From Neckera pumila (lineage: Eukaryota > Streptophyta > Bryopsida > Hypnales > Neckeraceae), in contig OZ018417.1 of the NCBI GenBank assembly GCA_963969595.1, positions 12,092,501 to 12,156,500 on the forward strand: DNA of 64,000 nt, written 5' to 3'. This document shows positions 22,000 to 32,699 of the stretch, one piece after another. The stretch's first letter is position 1. Each line of letters starts with the position of its first letter. The notes beneath the pieces are model-generated. The model searched no databases. It worked only from the letters and a program-made list of their open reading frames with translations, and was not told the DNA's origin. The translations under genes and the position numbers were made by a program.

Positions 22000-22697
22000 A
22001 AGAACAAGGCCATTTTTCTGTCAAAAAACACTCAAAATTGCCATTATGTTGCATCACCCAAGAAAGCAAAAAGACATTTAAAAAAAATATAACCGTAAGA
22101 TCTTGTACTTCACTTGTTTGAAATCATGTGGTACATTTCATGAAGTTTGATTGTATAGATTGGAAGATATTAGCATTCAAAGTTAGAAAAAATTAATTTC
22201 AAACATTAGCTTGCAATTTCAGATTACTTGGACCACCAATTGTCGGAAAAATTTGCTTATAAACTTTGAATTTGAAAATTTATATGTTCAAGAATTGGGT
22301 TAGGTCCAAGATTGAAAGAAAAACAAAATAGTTAATAGCTCTAAGATGGGATTGAAACACAATTTTTCCAATGGTGAGATTGTTTTGGCATGCAAACTTC
22401 ACCTTGTCAAACAAATTGTACAAAATGCATTCAAAAATGAATCCTAAAAGTTTTAAATTTTTATTTTGAATTTTGCAATTTTTTTGTGTTGCTTGCCGTG
22501 TTCATTTCTAGACTTTTGTGGTATAACTTTTGCTGTCGGGCACCAATTGAAATAAAAATTATATTTCCACAAAGTTGATCAATTTTCCTATCTTGTGACA
22601 AAGTTTTAAAAAGTTTCACGCAAAATTGAGGTCATAAGAACCTACCCGAAATCCATTTTGTCATTTCGCCCATAAAGGGACAATGATCCTAGAGAGG
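22000..22697. mobile_element. TTAA-flanked element, subfamily B, left end eroded
   Basis: It begins right after TTAA at 21996-21999 with AAGAACAAGGCC and follows 7790-8690 block by block (CACTCAAAATTGCCAT, TAGGTCCAAGATTGAAA, TTGCCGTGTTCA). It ends CTAGAGAGG before TTAA at 22698-22701. It shares its left TTAA with the preceding element. Confidence 0.6.
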
Positions 22698-22701
22698 TTA
22701 A

Positions 22702-25301
22702 TTTTCTACTATACACTTAATTCCATTCCATTCCAAACTCCCGACATATATTGAATTCAAAAAATAAGGAAAGGCATATAATATAATGTAAGGCAACTTG
22801 CCTAACACATGTGAATTGGCTACATATATAAACGGCAAGTTAATTGTAGCTATAAAAGTGAGATCATTCAGGTTAAAGTAAATTGTAGATGAATTAAGTT
22901 TCATTTTAAAAGACATGGCATGTTTGAAAGACATGTGTAAATTGGTTGCCCAATGTGGAGATCAGATTTTGAGTGTCTATTTCATATGATTATTTTATGA
23001 CCTTCCAATGATAGTATTCTTGTTTGTTAATTTTATTTGAATAAGAACTGAAATACAATCATAACTTTATTATAGAGCGTGATGGGTTCCCCTAAAGCAT
23101 TGCCAACCATATATCAAACCTTGGACACCAACAATTTTTGGATGAAAAGACCATTGTGTATATTTGAACTTGCTTTTAAATTCAGTTTTTTCAGGTATCA
23201 AATGCTAATTTTTTTTCTTATAGTTAATTATTATACAAGTCAATATAATTAGTATGAGAGATTCAATAGTAGAAGATCTCTTTTCACAAAGTTGGATGAA
23301 TGTAATTAGTTACAGATAACATCGGACAAAGTTTAGATGGAAGTAGATGAAAGTTGGATGGCAATCAAACCATTTGATACCATAGGTAAATAGCAAAGTT
23401 GGCACATCCATGTTGAATAAGAAATATTTTTAGAAAAAAATTTATATGCTTAAAATATAGATACCGTACTATTGTTTCTTGTCTATACAAGAATAATTTT
23501 CCAAAAATTTGGCATCTACTTGTAGAATTATTTGTAAACTTATTTCCACCAAAACCATTGTCCACCTACAATTGTAAGAAAATAATGTATACCACATTAT
23601 ATTGATTTCATCCAAAATTTTGTGAACCTCAATTTAAACATACCTTGCAAATTCATATAATTCTTGAATTATTGCAAGTTAGTGTTCATATTCTAGAGTA
23701 TACTACTTGAATTTACTTGTGTAATACATTAATATAGTAAAGGTAGAGATTCTTTTTGCTTTTGTACATGACAAAATTTGCGATTGAAAGAAGTTTAACC
23801 TTTAATCTTAAATATTTTTTTGAATTTTTTCACATTTTACTTATGTCTTTGTATGCATACATCATTTATTTCGATTTTATCAAATCATTCATTCCTTTGA
23901 AAGACTAGAGGTAGTCTAAATTTGCAAAATTGTGAAGATATATTATAAAATATATCTTTGAACAATAATTTAATGATGACTTTCAAGCAAAGTTGAAAAA
24001 TGTAGTCCATAGATCATATCTAGCATATAGTTGGGTCATCTATTGTATTATTTGATATTTTTCAATGAGTTTGAAGCCAAAAAATGAAATTCTTTGTAAA
24101 ATAGTTATTGATTGAATAGTTTCTCGTTCTCACAGATTTTTTTTTAAAGTTCAAGATATTACATTTTAAATTATACAAATGTTTGGATATTCTAATCTTA
24201 TTTATTTATTCAAGTCAATTTGAAATGACCATTTTTTGAGGTCTTCACCATTTTAAACTAAAGGTTCAAGATCAATGACCCGTCCCCCCTAATCTCATTT
24301 GATGAGTGTTTTGAAAGTAAGAGTTCTACATTCTAAAGCACCTTTTTTCTTGCCTAAAGTTGCAGCTTCTTTCTGACAAGCATTTATTTACAACTAAACC
24401 CACCTAAAACCAACATCTAATGAACCACATCTTTATCAACCTATTACAACCATCTATAAAATAGACATGACCTCAATATCATTATCTTCTAATAGCACTC
24501 AAGTGCTTGCCCAAAGAAAATGAGTTACACACTTTGCGGAAATGGATGATCATGTCTATTGTGCAAATAGAAACGGGTCCAGTAGATGTTGTCATTAGTT
24601 GACTGATGGTGATAGGTTGATCTCCCTTCATTTTGATTCACCTCTTCCAACTATTGCACACTTCCACGTCAAATTTCGAATTTAAAAAAAACAAACTTTT
24701 ATGCAAGTTTTTTGGCCTAGTCTAGGTGCATGGAAGTCCACCCTTATTCACCGAAAACCTCTAAAAACAAGTACCGAACCCGCCCGCTTTTTTTTGACAA
24801 CGTGAAGTTGTGCCACATGGGTGGAGCCTTTTGCCGAACTAGACCTGTCCAATTTCTCTTTTTCCCCATTTATTTTATTTTTTATTTTTTCCCAGAATGC
24901 AAAAAGAAAGATGTGGAAAGAAAATGGGCCTGCCTGAAGTGGAAAAGGAAAAATGGCGAAACCGAACTCAAGTGCTCAGGACCAAGAAGTCGAATGCTAG
25001 CTCTACACGTCTTTATCTTTTGCCAATGTTGACACTCCACTCCAACACCCGCCAAAGACCTGAGAAAAATACATTTCTACCAGTCATGAATTGACACGTG
25101 GTTGGTATTTGGGCCTGAAATAGATAAAATAAAACATTTGTGTAATATATTCTTCCTTCTTTGGTAGGTCTAATCATCAAATCTCCATTTTCTTTCTAAC
25201 ATTGGGAGACTTGGGATGCACGTGCAAAACAGCCCATGGGGATATCTTTTGAGTTCTACCAAACGGCTAGTTTGGATTTCCAAAATTGTGAAGATGTACC
25301 A
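22702..25301. other. Gene-free AT-rich stretch with a reversed subfamily C fragment
   Basis: 23880-24265 resembles the reverse complement of 21343-21995 (TTGTGAAGATATATTATAAA, AATGATGACTTTCAAGC, GTCTTC...TTTTAAACTAAAGG). 24720-25080 is less AT-rich but holds no recognisable gene. The rest is unrecognised. Confidence 0.4.
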
Positions 25302-25571
25302 CATTAGAGGGGATTTTGGGGCCTTGGAGGGCTATGGATTCTTTTGCGTTCTCAGACTGTGGGAACACACTTGCAACAGCTAGTTGACGTGGCATAGCGA
25401 TTGCCACGTCATTTTTGGAAGAAAAAAAATTGCTTAAAATGATGTTTGAAAAAAAAAATGAAAATTTTCAAAAATGAAAACTGAAAGCCCCGTACCGCTC
25501 TTCACTGAATCTAGCCAGATTGGGGAACGGGCTTGAATCGGTCCTCCAAGGCCCCCGAATCCCCTCTAATG
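25302..25571. mobile_element. MITE with CATTAGAGGGGATT ends, 270 bp
   Basis: The ends CATTAGAGGGGATTTTGGGG and CCCCGAATCCCCTCTAATG are inverted repeats extending inward through GGCCTTGGAGG / CCTCCAAGGCC. It is the best preserved of three copies in the window (others at 16676 and 30106). Confidence 0.7.
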
Positions 25572-25724
25572 ATCTATGTGAAGGTCAGATTTGGCATAAA
25601 TTAAGTCATTTTTTATTTAAGAAGAAGAAGAAGAAGTGTCACATGTCATTTTTTGAATGGTGTGAGGTGACGTGATCCCTAAAATCAGATGTGGAAATTC
25701 AGTTTTGGCACTTGAGTATTGAAT

Positions 25725-26110
25725 TGGATCTTCATGTATGGAATTATGAATATGCAACTTAGATCAATAAGTTAATGATGACTCTCAAACAATAGTTGTA
25801 AAAATATGATCTAGAGATCATAGTTGTCTCACTAGATTAATTGGTGATTTTAGAAGATTTTTATTTTATTTTTTAATTCAATTTACTTTTAAAGGGTCAC
25901 TATAAAAAGTTCCTTGTATAGGCCAATCTCCTTTAAATTCTAGAATATTTACAAAGCAAAATCTTTAGAATCTATATCATTCAAATGTTAAAGAACTAGC
26001 ACAAGAATCTTCCAAAAAATTGTTGGATGAAAAAATGCATATTTGCATGTTTGGAATGTGTTTGCATTCATGACATGTTTGATACTATGAATGACCAAGA
26101 ATCCTTCTAT
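25725..26110. mobile_element. Reversed fragment of a TTAA subfamily C element
   Basis: TTAATGATGACTCTCAAACA, AGATCATAG, GGTCACTATAAAAAG and TTGGATGAAAAAATGCAT run in reverse order compared with 21343-21995. Neither terminus is intact. Confidence 0.45.
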
Positions 26111-26397
26111 ATAAGGCAGAAGTGCAAATGTTTATCTTTGGAATTTTGTAAGAAGAGCAAAGGTCTTGCATAATAGTCTAATTTTTAATAAGTATTGTTG
26201 GATTTTTTCAAATAGCTAACAATGAATTAATAAGCAGTTCTTCCTGAACATTGGTGCATACATGTAAATATGTCACTCTAATACCTCTGTGACAAACGTA
26301 GTGGAAAATAATTCTAAAAACATTATCTTTTGGAAATTTTATTTTTTCAATTTTATTTTGTATGGGGAAAAGTTAAATATAACAATAATCTATCAAC

Positions 26398-26858
26398 ACC
26401 TTAAATGAGGCTGTTTGTTTGTTTATTTGTTTGTTTGTTTTGTTTGTAGCATGGACAACTTCCTGACCGTGCGTCCCCCGGCCGCGTGCTTGGTACCGTC
26501 GGAAAGCTCTCGCCGAGGAGGGGTGCACCGGCTTGGTTTCGTGGTGTTTGGAGCGGTGGTGCAAAAGTTATTGAATTTCAAAGTATTTATTGATTAAAAA
26601 ATTAGAAAATTACTTTTACTTTGATTTTGGTGGCGTTCTTGGTACTGGGAGTGGAATCGAGAGTAGAACTGGGAGTAGAATCAGAAGTAGAACCAGGAGT
26701 GGAACTGGGAGTAGAATCAGAAGTAGAACCAGGAGTGGAACTGGGAGTAGAATCAGAAGTAGAACCAGGAGTGGAACTGGGAGTAGAATCAGAAGTAGAA
26801 CCAGGAGTGGAACTGGGAGTAGATGAAAATTGGGCCAACGGCATAGGGTCACACTAGT
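26398..26858. repeat. Tandem triplication, unit 1
   Basis: It runs from ACCTTAAATGAGGCTG to CACACTAGT. The order is: short GTTT tract, GC-rich block (CCGTGCGTCCCCCGG, GGTACCGTCGGAAAGCTC), AT-rich block (GTTATTGAATTTCAAAG), then a GGGAGTGGAACC-type minisatellite. It is not coding; the long frames on both strands come from the 36-bp repeat period. Confidence 0.8.
26640..26822. repeat. 36-bp minisatellite inside unit 1
   Basis: The period is GGAACTGGGAGTAGAATC plus AGAAGTAGAACCAGGAGT, about 4.5 near-perfect copies, built on a shorter GGGAGTRGAAYC theme. Units 2 and 3 carry only short arrays at the same place. Confidence 0.85.
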
Positions 26859-26862
26859 CTAT

Positions 26863-27416
26863 ACCTTAAATTAGGCTGTTTGTTTGTTTGTTTGTTTGTT
26901 TGTTTGTTTGTTTGTTTGTTTGTTTGTTTGTTTGTTTGTTTGTTTGTTTGTTTGTTTGTTTGTTTGTTTGTTTGTTTGTTTGTTTGTTTGTTTGTTTGTT
27001 TGTTTGTTTGTTTTGTTTGTTTGTTTGTTTTGTTTGTTACGTTGAGATCTCCCGAACCGTGCGTCCCTCGGTCGCGTGCTTGGTACCGTCGGAAAGCTCT
27101 CGCCGAGGAGGGGTGCACCGGCTTGGTTTCGTGGCGTTTGGAGCGGTGGTGCAAAAGTTATTGAATTTCAAAGTATTTATTGATTAAAAAATTAGAAAAT
27201 TACTTTTACTTTGATTTTGGTGGCGTTCTTGGTACTGGGAGTGGAACCGGGAGTTAGAAAATTGCTTTTACTTTGATTTTGGTGGCGTTCTTGCTTCTAG
27301 GAGTGGAACTGGGAGTGGAACCGGGAGTTAGAAAATTACTTTTGCTTTGATTTTGGTGGCATTCTTGCTTCTAAATCAGGATGAAAATTAGGCCAACGGC
27401 ACAGGGTCACACTAGT
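26863..27416. repeat. Tandem triplication, unit 2, with expanded GTTT tract
   Basis: It starts ACCTTAAATTAGGCTG and ends CACACTAGT. Its GC-rich block is almost identical to unit 1. The AT-rich tail block (GAAAATTACTTTTACTTTGA and relatives) is itself repeated three times in short form at 27197-27370. Confidence 0.8.
26877..27038. repeat. (GTTT)n microsatellite, about 160 bp
   Basis: Uninterrupted GTTT units run from about 26878 to 27014, followed by units with single-T slips. Units 1 and 3 hold only about 20-40 bp of the same tract. Confidence 0.95.
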
Positions 27417-27418
27417 AT

Positions 27419-27746
27419 ACCTTAAATTTGGTTGTTTATTTGTTTGTTTTGTTTGTTACGTTGAGATCTCCTGGACCGTGCATCCCATGGCCACGGCTTG
27501 GTACCATTGGAAAGGGCTCGGCGAGGAGGGGTGCACGGGCTTGGTTTCGTGGCGTTTGGAGCAGTGGTGCAAAAGTTATTGAATTTCAAAGTATTTATTG
27601 ATTAAAAAATTAGAAAATTACTTTTACTTTGATTTTGGTGGCATTCTTGCTACTGGGAGTGGAACCAAGAGTGGAACCGGGAGTGGAATCGGGAGTGGAA
27701 CTAGAAGTGGATGAAAATTGGGCCAACGGCATAGGGCCACACTAGT
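27419..27746. repeat. Tandem triplication, unit 3
   Basis: It starts ACCTTAAATTTGGTTG and ends CACACTAGT. Its GC-rich block is more diverged (GGTACCATTGGAAAGGGC) than between units 1 and 2, so the unit 1/unit 2 duplication is probably younger. Confidence 0.75.
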
Positions 27747-28020
27747 AATAACATGACTTTTGCAAATAAAGATAGTAACATTACTTTTGAAAATTTATAA
27801 CAAGTAACTGAAAGTTTGCTTTTCACAAAATTCACAGCCATCCACTACATGTCCGAGTGCTTAGGACTTAGGGGGTAACTTCTAAAACTACAAAGGTCTA
27901 GAGGCCTAATTGAGAATAACATTATTTATTTATTTATTTTACTGATTGCTAGAGTAGCAACCAATTGCAAGACCATGACGCCTATTTCTATTATTTTTAA
28001 CAATATTGATCTACTTCAAT

Positions 28021-28245
28021 TACATAACCGGTTGTTGACTTTTCAACGCTAACGTGGCATTGTCCCATTGGCAACCCGTCGCCATTGCCATTACAAATTG
28101 CAACTCATAACCTTCTTTCCTTTCAACTTGCTTGCTACACCTTTGGATCATAAAGATCAAAGGTTGTGATTGAAAAAATGTATAGTAGGTTATGTACGAT
28201 AACCTATTTGCTGCTAGCGCGGCTCATCGATTATCTAATATATAA
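28021..28245. repeat. Dispersed repeat, inverted partner of 15557-15775
   Basis: It runs from AACCGGTTGTTGAC to GCGGCTCATCGATTATC, reverse complementary to the first copy, with TTGCAACTCATAACCTTCTT as the best conserved block. Confidence 0.55.
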
Positions 28246-28515
28246 CTTACTGTAATTCATTTGGATTGATTTGATGAATTATCAGCATGGGCTCACATCG
28301 AATTTGTAAAGTGTTGTCTATACAAAGTCTGTGAACCAACCTCTTACCACCATGATTTCAATTCCACTCTTATGTACTCATGGGATATATTTTAGAACAA
28401 AAATGTACAATATACTATATAGGTACGTGAGGGCAAAATTGAAATTAGGTTGGTGCACCTTACATCATTGTCATTGACATCTAAGTCAAGTTAATTATTG
28501 GCTACAAAATTTTAA

Positions 28516-29341
28516 CCCCTAAGTGCCTAAGCCTTTCCAAGTTTGTTCTTCCTATGAAAAAAGAGCATGGACTTATAGTTATCCCCAATGACGCAAATTG
28601 TTTTTTTTTCAAAATCTAACCTTACAGATGTTTAAAGAGCTAGCTTATTAGTATATATACTAATTTTGAGTGCAAAATTGCATAGGAGTTGTGAGATCAT
28701 AACAAGAGAAACGTATGTTTTCTATTTTTAGTATGCTGCCCCTCCCCACAATGTTTGAGAAATTTGCATATAAATAATTTTGGGGATTGGAGGTGACATG
28801 AACACGTGCATGAATAACTACAAATTATGTTAGCACACTAAAATACACTTTTAAAAAACTTAAATTCACATGAAAAGCTATCAAACTCATTACACAATCC
28901 ACTTTGCAATTGTTGAAATGCAATTTTTTTTATAAGTAGAAATCGCAAATAACTCCAAATCAACACTTGCATGTTTAAATTTTCAATGGTGAGAATCATG
29001 AAAACACTTTAATGTTTCCATTGGGACCATTTTCAAAGCAAATGAATAAGTAGAACTTTTTAGATCTCAATTCAAGTAAAATTGGCAAGCTTTGCTTAAA
29101 GCCAAGAAATAAAATAAAATTTATAAGCTTTATTCTTCCTCAATGAGACATATATGCTTTTGAGGACCTCTCAAAAATCAAAATATTTACCTTTTTTAGT
29201 GAAAAATAAAAAGTTTCCAATAGGTAACCTTCAATAATGTCCGTGAAAAAATTTTAACCAGTCAAAGGCATTTAACTGCCCGTACCCAAATGAACTTGAA
29301 ATTTTGGAGCGACCATATTTGGTCGCTTAGGCAGTTAGGGG
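28516..29341. mobile_element. TTAA-flanked element, subfamily E, 826 bp
   Basis: TTAA lies at 28512-28515 and 29342-29345. The ends CCCCTAAGTGCCTAAGC and GCTTAGGCAGTTAGGGG are an inverted repeat of 17 bp with two mismatches. The interior does not match subfamilies A-D, so only the termini and target are shared. Confidence 0.7.
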
Positions 29342-29345
29342 TTAA

Positions 29346-30105
29346 GGACCTAGCCTCAAATTTTCCATTCAAGATAAAGGCACTTGATGATCATAACTAT
29401 CCCTTACAAAATTTGCCACCAAACACTTTTGTTATTCCTTATTTGTAAAGTGCTTTATCTTATTTTTTGATAATAAGGTGCACTTGGCCTTTGAGCTCTT
29501 ATTTTCAAAAAGGCCTCAAGTACCAAGTACCAAGAGGATACAATGTGTCCTCTTGCAATTTTCAATGGCAAATTCTTGGTAGGGTGAAACAAATCTCAAT
29601 ATTTTGTAAACTAGGAACTTGTAGAGTAACAAATTGACATACTTGTTGCATTTTTTATTATCAAAATTTCAATATGAGAATTATTTAAAAAAGTATTTAG
29701 GAAACATAGTCTTGTAGAAAAAAGGAGCAAATATAATTCTTTTACAATGAAAGGAATAGTGGGGATGGAAAAAAACATTCTTGAACATTTATAATCTTTG
29801 GTTTGCACAAATAGATTACTTTTGGAAAAAAAATAATAATTCAAATTTGTGTTTTTTGTACTTTAAAAATACAAGGTTCAATCTAGTGTGGTTAAGAACA
29901 TAAAACAATTAGAATGATTCCAAAAATTTGGACAATGTTCCAAATAATATGATAATAATATAAATGATTAAATTTCAAAAATTGATGCATATATAAAATT
30001 TCAATTTTTTGTAGGATCTAATGGCTTTCTAGTCCTTCTGTTTGAAAATGTTTATGAAATTTAGAGAGTTTTAATTTCTCATTTTTAAAAATTAAAATAT
30101 ACTAC
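29346..30105. other. Gene-free AT-rich stretch
   Basis: No gene, element end or tandem repeat is recognised. Confidence 0.45.
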
Positions 30106-30132
30106 CATTAGAAGGGATTTGGGGCCTTTTAA

Positions 30133-31678
30133 CCCTAAAGGACCAACATGCGTTTTTTGGCCGTATAGAAATTTTGGGCAGGTACGTGTAGCTGAAGATT
30201 TTCATATTTTAGGCTGAAATCTCAATAGAAGGTGGGGACAAGGAATATCTTCATGTATACAAAATTTCATGACATTTTGAAATACGAGTCAAAAGTTGTG
30301 ACCTAATATGTTACTCCCTCCATCCCATAATGATCTTCCTGTTGGCCCAAAAAAATTGTCCCAAAATGATCTTCTACTTCCACGTTGGATGAAGAGCTTG
30401 CAAAATCGAATTCCTCCCTGAAATGTTAGCCAGCTTGAAGTCCTCCCATGTTTGTTCTTTTTCCAAAAAAAGAGGGACCATGCCCTATTTGCTTTTACTT
30501 ACAGTACGATAGCTACAATTGGAAGGTGACTGGAAGGGTCCAAGTGGCGGGTGGAAGGGTGCTAGTGGCGGACATTTGATAACATTTGCAAAAGGACGGA
30601 GAGAATAAGCTCTAAAGTTTTTAATTTATTTTTTTACACTTTTATTTTTAAACACATCATAAATAGGTGGATGAGTGGGAATGCTGAATCAGAGTTGAAA
30701 GACCGCGGGAACAGAGAAACGATTGGCTACTGGTGCTCTAGAAAAATGGCCAAAAATTCTCAATTTCAAAGCTCCACATTTTCCATTTGCAAAATAATCT
30801 AGAACTCAAATTTTCATGATAATAAGATTGCATCATGATTTACTTATAGCTCCCAAAAAAACTTAAAAATTGTTATTTTTGAGCTTAATCCGGACCATTT
30901 TGTCTAATAGGAAGATCATTACAAGACGGAGGGAGTACTTTTTTTTGTAATTGGGCAATTTGGGCAGATAAAAAAAATCATTTTTTTTGGAATTTTTTTT
31001 TGAAATTGGTTCTTTGCATTTAAATATACTTGAAAAGCTTTGAATCATTCCATTTCAATCGTTGAGTCAAAAGTTATGAAGGTTTTTAGTTTGCGGGCAA
31101 TAATGGATTCTCTATTCTAAAAAAAACTTTAAAGTCGTTTATTTTACTCAATTTTCAATATTTTGGGAAAAAATAAGACCCTAGGGTGTAGATTGATTAT
31201 TACAACATTACAACCGTTGGGATTAGCATTTTTTAATTCCATAATTAAATTCTTAACAATTTAGTATTTTGGATCATTTTCTATTTCTTTTCTACTTAAT
31301 ATTTTTTTTCTATATGTTGTTCAATTCCAAATGATGTGAAATTTTTCAAGCATATAGCCATCTTGTTTAGGAAACTGAATTTTAAGAACACCACCTTTTT
31401 CAACATTTTTTCATTAAAAAGTGAGCTTGTGAAGTGCAGCTGCCCGATTTTTCACAAGATGGAAAAAATGGTTTTGGAGAGTTTGAATGCTTATATCTTA
31501 TGATCCACACGATGGAATTTTTTGAAATTTTTACCACATGTTATCAAGACATTGTACTATAAGATCCTATGGTTACATGTGTCAAAAATTGTTTTTTTCC
31601 AAAAATTTGGTAGTTGTCATAGAAACGGCAGTTTTGGAGCGTTTTTGGTGATTATGATTAGTCATGGAACTTTAGGGG
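30133..31678. mobile_element. TTAA-flanked element, subfamily A, nested and itself interrupted
   Basis: TTAA lies at 30129-30132 and 31679-31682. The left end CCCTAAAGGACCAACATGC has lost one C; the right end is CATGGAACTTTAGGGG. Without the Stowaway-like insertion and one TA it is about 922 bp, the usual subfamily length. The orientation is opposite to 11070 and 39709. Confidence 0.75.
30314..30935. mobile_element. Stowaway-like (Tc1/mariner) MITE, 622 bp, innermost of three
   Basis: TA lies at 30312-30313 and 30936-30937. The ends CTCCCTCCATCCCATAATG and CATTACAAGACGGAGGGAG are inverted repeats continuing as GATCTTCCT / AGGAAGATC. The host sequence TAATATGTTACTTTTTT is intact in the copies at 11.8, 40.5 and 48.3 kb, giving a direct unoccupied-site comparison with TA as the target. 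Confidence 0.85.
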
Positions 31679-32015
31679 TTAAAGGACCGTTTCAGGCCCG
31701 TTCCCAATTTGTGGATAGCAGTATGGATTGTTAGAAAGTATTTATTTATTATTATTATTACGGAGTATTTTTCTTTCAAATACGACATGGCACAATCTTG
31801 GCCACATCAGCTAATTGCTGTTGTTGCATTCCCATAGTTTAGGAATGTAGGGGAACTCGCAGTCTTCCAAAATTTCCAAATCCCCTCTAATGATTTGCCT
31901 TAGATTCCAATATAATTTTTTTGGGGGGTAAAAAAGCATTATTCATCTTCATATATGTTTTTTCTTCAAAATCTGTGTTTTTTTGCCTACAAAGTTGATC
32001 ATCCAAAACTATTAT

Positions 32016-32459
32016 AAGGTAGACGAGCCCATTGTGGTCAGATGACCCATAGTGGACACCTAATGACCCCATGACAGTTTTTTTGGCCACAATCAATGTC
32101 TAACCTGACACCAATGAAGTGATTAGTGACCTCATTAGGAACACCTGCTTTTTCAGTGTAAATCATTGTAGGAAGTGACTTTTTATGGCCTTCTACATTA
32201 GAAATTATTGTGACCACTTTAGGTGATTAAGAAGAGCATATTGGATACACTTTTTGTTGGTTATAGGACAGTCTACTGACTCTTTTGGACAGACCACTTC
32301 AGAAATTCAGAACTAATTCATACTTGGTCCAAAAAATATAATTTCAAATGTCCTCACTCTCTCTCACACTTGTCTTTGTGTGGAAAAAACATTTGAAAAT
32401 TTTCAACAACGACATGAGGGTAGACTCCTAATTCTGACCACAATGGGCTGGTTTACCTT
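32016..32459. mobile_element. 444-bp element with AAGGTAGACGAGCCCATTG ends
   Basis: The left end AAGGTAGACGAGCCCATTG, followed by TGGTCAGA, pairs with the right end TCTGACCACAATGGGCTGG, followed by TTTACCTT. That is an inverted repeat of about 27 bp with few mismatches. TTA/TAA residues flank it but the duplication is ambiguous. There is no coding sequence. Confidence 0.6.
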
Positions 32460-32699
32460 AATCTAAAAATCCAATTGTCAATATTTCCCACAATCAATTC
32501 CATGCATACTAAACAAAGTATTATTTTCTTTCATATGATTAAAATTACAAAGTCCAAGCACAATTATGTGTAAAAAAAATATCAAAGTGGGACAATTCAT
32601 TGAAAACATCCATTGTCAAAAAGTTGCTAGGACTTGAGGAGTTAAGCAGGCCCCTTATTCTGAGCTAATTTAATTTAATTATAATTTAATTCTTTTTTC

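Larger units (their letters stand above)
30106..31892. mobile_element. CATTAG-ended MITE, host of two nested insertions
   Basis: The outer ends CATTAGAAGGGATTTGGGGC and CCAAATCCCCTCTAATG match 25302-25571. After removal of the inner TTAA element the sequence GGCCTTTTAAAGGACCG is restored, matching the GGCCTCCAAAGGGCCG of the copy at 16676 (reverse strand). The remaining body continues at 31683-31892 with a TATTATTACGGAGTA stretch. Confidence 0.65.

Noticed and set aside
26590..26857. Four overlapping long frames on both strands with RSRTRSGTGS or STPGSTSDS repeats
   Set aside because: The 36-bp repeat period is a multiple of three and stop-free, so frames stay open by arithmetic. There is no gene context.
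26849..27187. Frames encoding CLFVCLFV or NKQTNKQT runs
   Set aside because: Direct translation of the (GTTT)n microsatellite.
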